A stretch of 16,955 bases of DNA from Planctomycetota bacterium (GTDB lineage: Bacteria; Planctomycetota; Phycisphaerae; WQYP01), in the NCBI GenBank assembly GCA_021798635.1, contig JAJZGH010000091.1, forward strand, positions 1 to 16,955, written 5' to 3'. A program made the translations under genes and the position numbers. Each line of letters starts with the position of its first letter. Positions within the stretch are counted from its first letter, which is position 1. Of the stretch, positions 14,382 to 16,955 are shown piece after piece. The notes beneath the pieces were generated by a model. It had not been told where the DNA came from, searched no databases, and worked only from the letters and a program-made list of their open reading frames with translations.

Positions 14382-16955
14382 ATGGAAGAAAACATGACAG
14401 ACGTAAAACAATTGACGCGGCGACAGATGCTGCAGGCGGCGGCGGGGGCGGGCGTAGTATTGGCACTAAGCGGATGCAGCACGCCCGGTGGGCAGCAGGC
14501 GACTACCGCCCCGGCGGAAGTTCCGGTGCCGTCGATGGCGGTAAATCTGGCCGGCGACACCTGGACGATGCATGAAGAGGGCCAATCAGAAAAAATACCC
14601 GCCATTGTGCCCGGTGCCACCTACACCGATTTGATGCGCGCTAAGAAAATTCCCAACCCCTATTACCGTGAAGACAACGGTAAGGTTCAATGGGTGGCGG
14701 AAAAGAATTGGATTTATGAACGTAGCTTTGATATTCCCGCGGAAATGCTGGCCAAGCCGCACGTGGAACTGAAATGCTACGGGTTAGATACGCTGGCTAC
14801 TATCTGGATTAACGACAAGCAAGTGGGCTATGCGGACAATATGTTTAGGTCTTGGAGTTTTGATGTCCGGCAGCACCTCAAGGCGGGCAGTAACACCATT
14901 CGCATCCGGTTTGATACCCTGACGCCTTATGTGGAAAAAAATCGCGCGGCCTACAAAAGCGACTATGGCATTGACTTAAGCGACGCCCGCTGCTGGGTGC
15001 GTAAAGCGCCTTATATGTGGGGCTGGGACTGGTGCCGGGCGGTGCTGACGCAGGGTATCTGGAAAGGGATTGAAATTCTCGGCTATGACGCCCGAATCAC
15101 CGATTTGGGAATTTTACAGCATCATGATGCGTCCGGTACGGTGCATTTGGATATCCAGACCGCTGTTGCCGGCAGCAATTCCGATGCCCACGTTTCCACG
15201 CGGGTTTTATTTGATAATCAGGTGGTGGCAACCGCATCAGCTCCAGTCAACGGCGGCATGGCGCGAAGTCACGTGAAAATCACCTCGCCAAAACTCTGGT
15301 GGCCCAACGGTATGGGGGATCACCCATTGTATGTGGTGGAATCACAACTGCACGAATCCGCCGGCAGCGTGGTGGATGTGCTGGCAGCGGGGACACCCTC
15401 ATCCGCTAAGGTCATTGATACCGCGCGCCGCCGCATCGGTCTGCGAAAAATTGATGTTGTGGCACCAAAAGACGGCGTGGCCATGCACGTAAAAGTTAAC
15501 GGTGTGCCGGTATTCGTAAAAGGCGCGGATTGGATTCCCGCGGATAACATTCCCACGCGCGTAACGCCGGAAACGATCCGCTGGTATATGAAGAAAGCTA
15601 TTGAATGCAACTTTAATTTTATACGGCTCTGGGGCGGCGGATATTACGAGCAGGATGAATTATTTGACCTCTGTGACGAACTGGGCATCATGCTGCAATT
15701 TGAATTCAAATTCGCCAATGATACCTATCCGGTTAACGACAAAAAATGGATGGCTAATTTACAGACAGAACTGGATCAACAGGTCCTGCGTTGCCGCAAT
15801 CACCCCTCCATTGTGATCTGGAGCGGCAACAATGAAATTCAGGACTTCAAAGGGTATTACCATCTGTTCCGCGACGTCATTGGCGGAACAGTGCATCGCC
15901 TCCTTCCGGGAGCGTTTTATGAAGTCGGCAGCGGTGCCGCGGGCAGCGGCGATATCCACACTTGGGAAGTGTGGCATGCCATGGCACCGTTTGAGCAGTT
16001 CCGCACGGTGGAAGGCTTTGTCACGGAATTCGGTATGCAATCATTCCCCGACCCCATGACCGTGGATTCCTACACCGACGCCGAGGATCGCAAGAGTATT
16101 CATTCTCCGGTGATGCGCTACCATGAAATGGACGGCAGCGGCCACGGCATCGGCATTATCATGCACTACACCAACATGTATTTTGGCAAAGCGCCGGAAA
16201 ATTTTGACGACACGCTCGTGCTGACGCAAATCAATCAGGCGTATGGAATCCGCTATGGCGTGGAACATTGGCGGCGCGATATGCCCCGATCCATGGCGGC
16301 GACAATCTGGCAGTTTAATGACTCCTGGCCCGGTCCCACCTGGTCCATGACGGATTATTATCGCCGATTTAAGGCCATTCAATATCAAAGCAAACATTTC
16401 TTCGCACCCATTCTGGTCAGCGGTATACCCGATCCGAAAACCGGCAAAGCGGAACTGCATGTTACCAGCGATCGACAGGCGGATGTTTCCGGGGATTTAC
16501 GCTGGTATGTAACTGATATGACCGGTGCGGTGCTGAAGCATGGTGAAATGGCGGTTCACATTCCCGCCCGCACCAGCCGCCTGGCACACACCTTAGACTT
16601 GGCGGATCTGATCAGCAGCCACGGGACTAAGAATTTAATCATCTGGCCGGAAGTGCGGGTGGGTAGCCGAACTGTGGCGGACAACGCACTGTTCTTTGGG
16701 CGGCCGTTGGACCTCAAATGTAACAAGCCGCAGTTGGCGGTACATGTCAGCGGAAGTCGGCAGCATTATGACCTGCGGATTGACGCCAATGCCCCAGCTC
16801 TCTGGGCTTTTGTCAACATGAAAGATACCGCCGCCACCTATTCGGATAACTTCATCGCCATCCGACCCGGGCGTACCGCTGTGATTCATGTCACGCTCGA
16901 TGAGCCAATGGCACCCGCTGATGTCCGCCGCAAGCTTGAAGTTCGGAGTATTTAT
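14382..16955 (+). CDS. GH2 beta-mannosidase, Tat-exported lipoprotein, 3' end outside window
   Basis: The open frame continues to the last base (858 codons, no stop). ATG 14382 is preferred because AGGGG stands 7 nt upstream; ATGs at 14376 and 14394 are in frame. The N-terminus has a twin-arginine motif (TRRQMLQ, R13-R14), a hydrophobic stretch, and lipobox LSGC with Cys 32, so a folded, lipid-anchored enzyme is expected. The GH2 domains follow in order: a jelly-roll sugar-binding domain at about 50-220 (ELKCYGLDTLATIWINDKQV, KAPYMWGWDW), immunoglobulin-like strands, and a TIM barrel from about 370. Acid/base E485 lies in WSGNNE and nucleophile E549 in TEFGMQSFPD, as in exo-beta-mannosidases, which remove terminal beta-mannose. 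Characterised relatives are about 860 residues, so little is missing. It lies 69 bp after the GH5 gene and probably completes beta-mannoside breakdown. Confidence 0.9.
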   Translation, partial: MEENMTDVKQLTRRQMLQAAAGAGVVLALSGCSTPGGQQATTAPAEVPVPSMAVNLAGDTWTMHEEGQSEKIPAIVPGATYTDLMRAKKIPNPYYREDNGKVQWVAEKNWIYERSFDIPAEMLAKPHVELKCYGLDTLATIWINDKQVGYADNMFRSWSFDVRQHLKAGSNTIRIRFDTLTPYVEKNRAAYKSDYGIDLSDARCWVRKAPYMWGWDWCRAVLTQGIWKGIEILGYDARITDLGILQHHDASGTVHLDIQTAVAGSNSDAHVSTRVLFDNQVVATASAPVNGGMARSHVKITSPKLWWPNGMGDHPLYVVESQLHESAGSVVDVLAAGTPSSAKVIDTARRRIGLRKIDVVAPKDGVAMHVKVNGVPVFVKGADWIPADNIPTRVTPETIRWYMKKAIECNFNFIRLWGGGYYEQDELFDLCDELGIMLQFEFKFANDTYPVNDKKWMANLQTELDQQVLRCRNHPSIVIWSGNNEIQDFKGYYHLFRDVIGGTVHRLLPGAFYEVGSGAAGSGDIHTWEVWHAMAPFEQFRTVEGFVTEFGMQSFPDPMTVDSYTDAEDRKSIHSPVMRYHEMDGSGHGIGIIMHYTNMYFGKAPENFDDTLVLTQINQAYGIRYGVEHWRRDMPRSMAATIWQFNDSWPGPTWSMTDYYRRFKAIQYQSKHFFAPILVSGIPDPKTGKAELHVTSDRQADVSGDLRWYVTDMTGAVLKHGEMAVHIPARTSRLAHTLDLADLISSHGTKNLIIWPEVRVGSRTVADNALFFGRPLDLKCNKPQLAVHVSGSRQHYDLRIDANAPALWAFVNMKDTAATYSDNFIAIRPGRTAVIHVTLDEPMAPADVRRKLEVRSIY

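Overview
The window looks like chromosomal DNA from a Planctomycetota bacterium, most likely of the Phycisphaerae type. The basis is a DUF1559-like pseudopilin, a PEP-CTERM (exosortase) substrate, a LacI-sensor/AraC regulator, PEGA and Tat lipoproteins, and GH5/GH2 glycosidases lying together. The taxon is an inference. No rRNA, tRNA, CRISPR array, IS element or phage gene was seen.

Layout. 1-723 (-): 5' part of a ClC-type chloride channel/antiporter gene. 940-3235 (+): a two-gene unit, a small PEGA lipoprotein and a 589-aa secreted protein of unknown function. It converges, 4 bp apart, with a leftward group (3240-6323, -) made of kdoO (Kdo 3-hydroxylase), a GT87-type membrane glycosyltransferase and a TPR protein; kdoO and the GT87 gene suggest envelope glycan work. 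6324-7464 has no confident gene but is not empty. It holds an operator-like 21-bp-period repeat, a possible 57-codon ORF and two tandem copies of an undescribed element of about 167 bp. 7465-9286 (-): an AraC/XylR-like regulator and a downstream membrane-anchored CxxC protein. 9520-11759 (+): a pseudopilin and a PEP-CTERM protein, each followed by a clear intrinsic terminator. 12070-16955 (+): a glycoside hydrolase unit of two tandem GH5-like paralogs, overlapping by ATGA, and a Tat-exported GH2 beta-mannosidase cut by the window end.

The most notable observations are these. (1) The first GH5 paralog has lost essentially every canonical GH5 active-site residue, while the second keeps them all: a translationally coupled pseudoenzyme/enzyme pair. 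(2) An almost identical direct-repeat operator (TTTTGCGC / WTTTGCGC, 21 bp apart) occurs upstream of the AraC-type regulator and again about 2.5 kb away inside the 'empty' region. (3) That region carries a duplicated element, 79% identical over 145 nt without gaps, whose ends pair and whose reading frame or RNA fold may be conserved.
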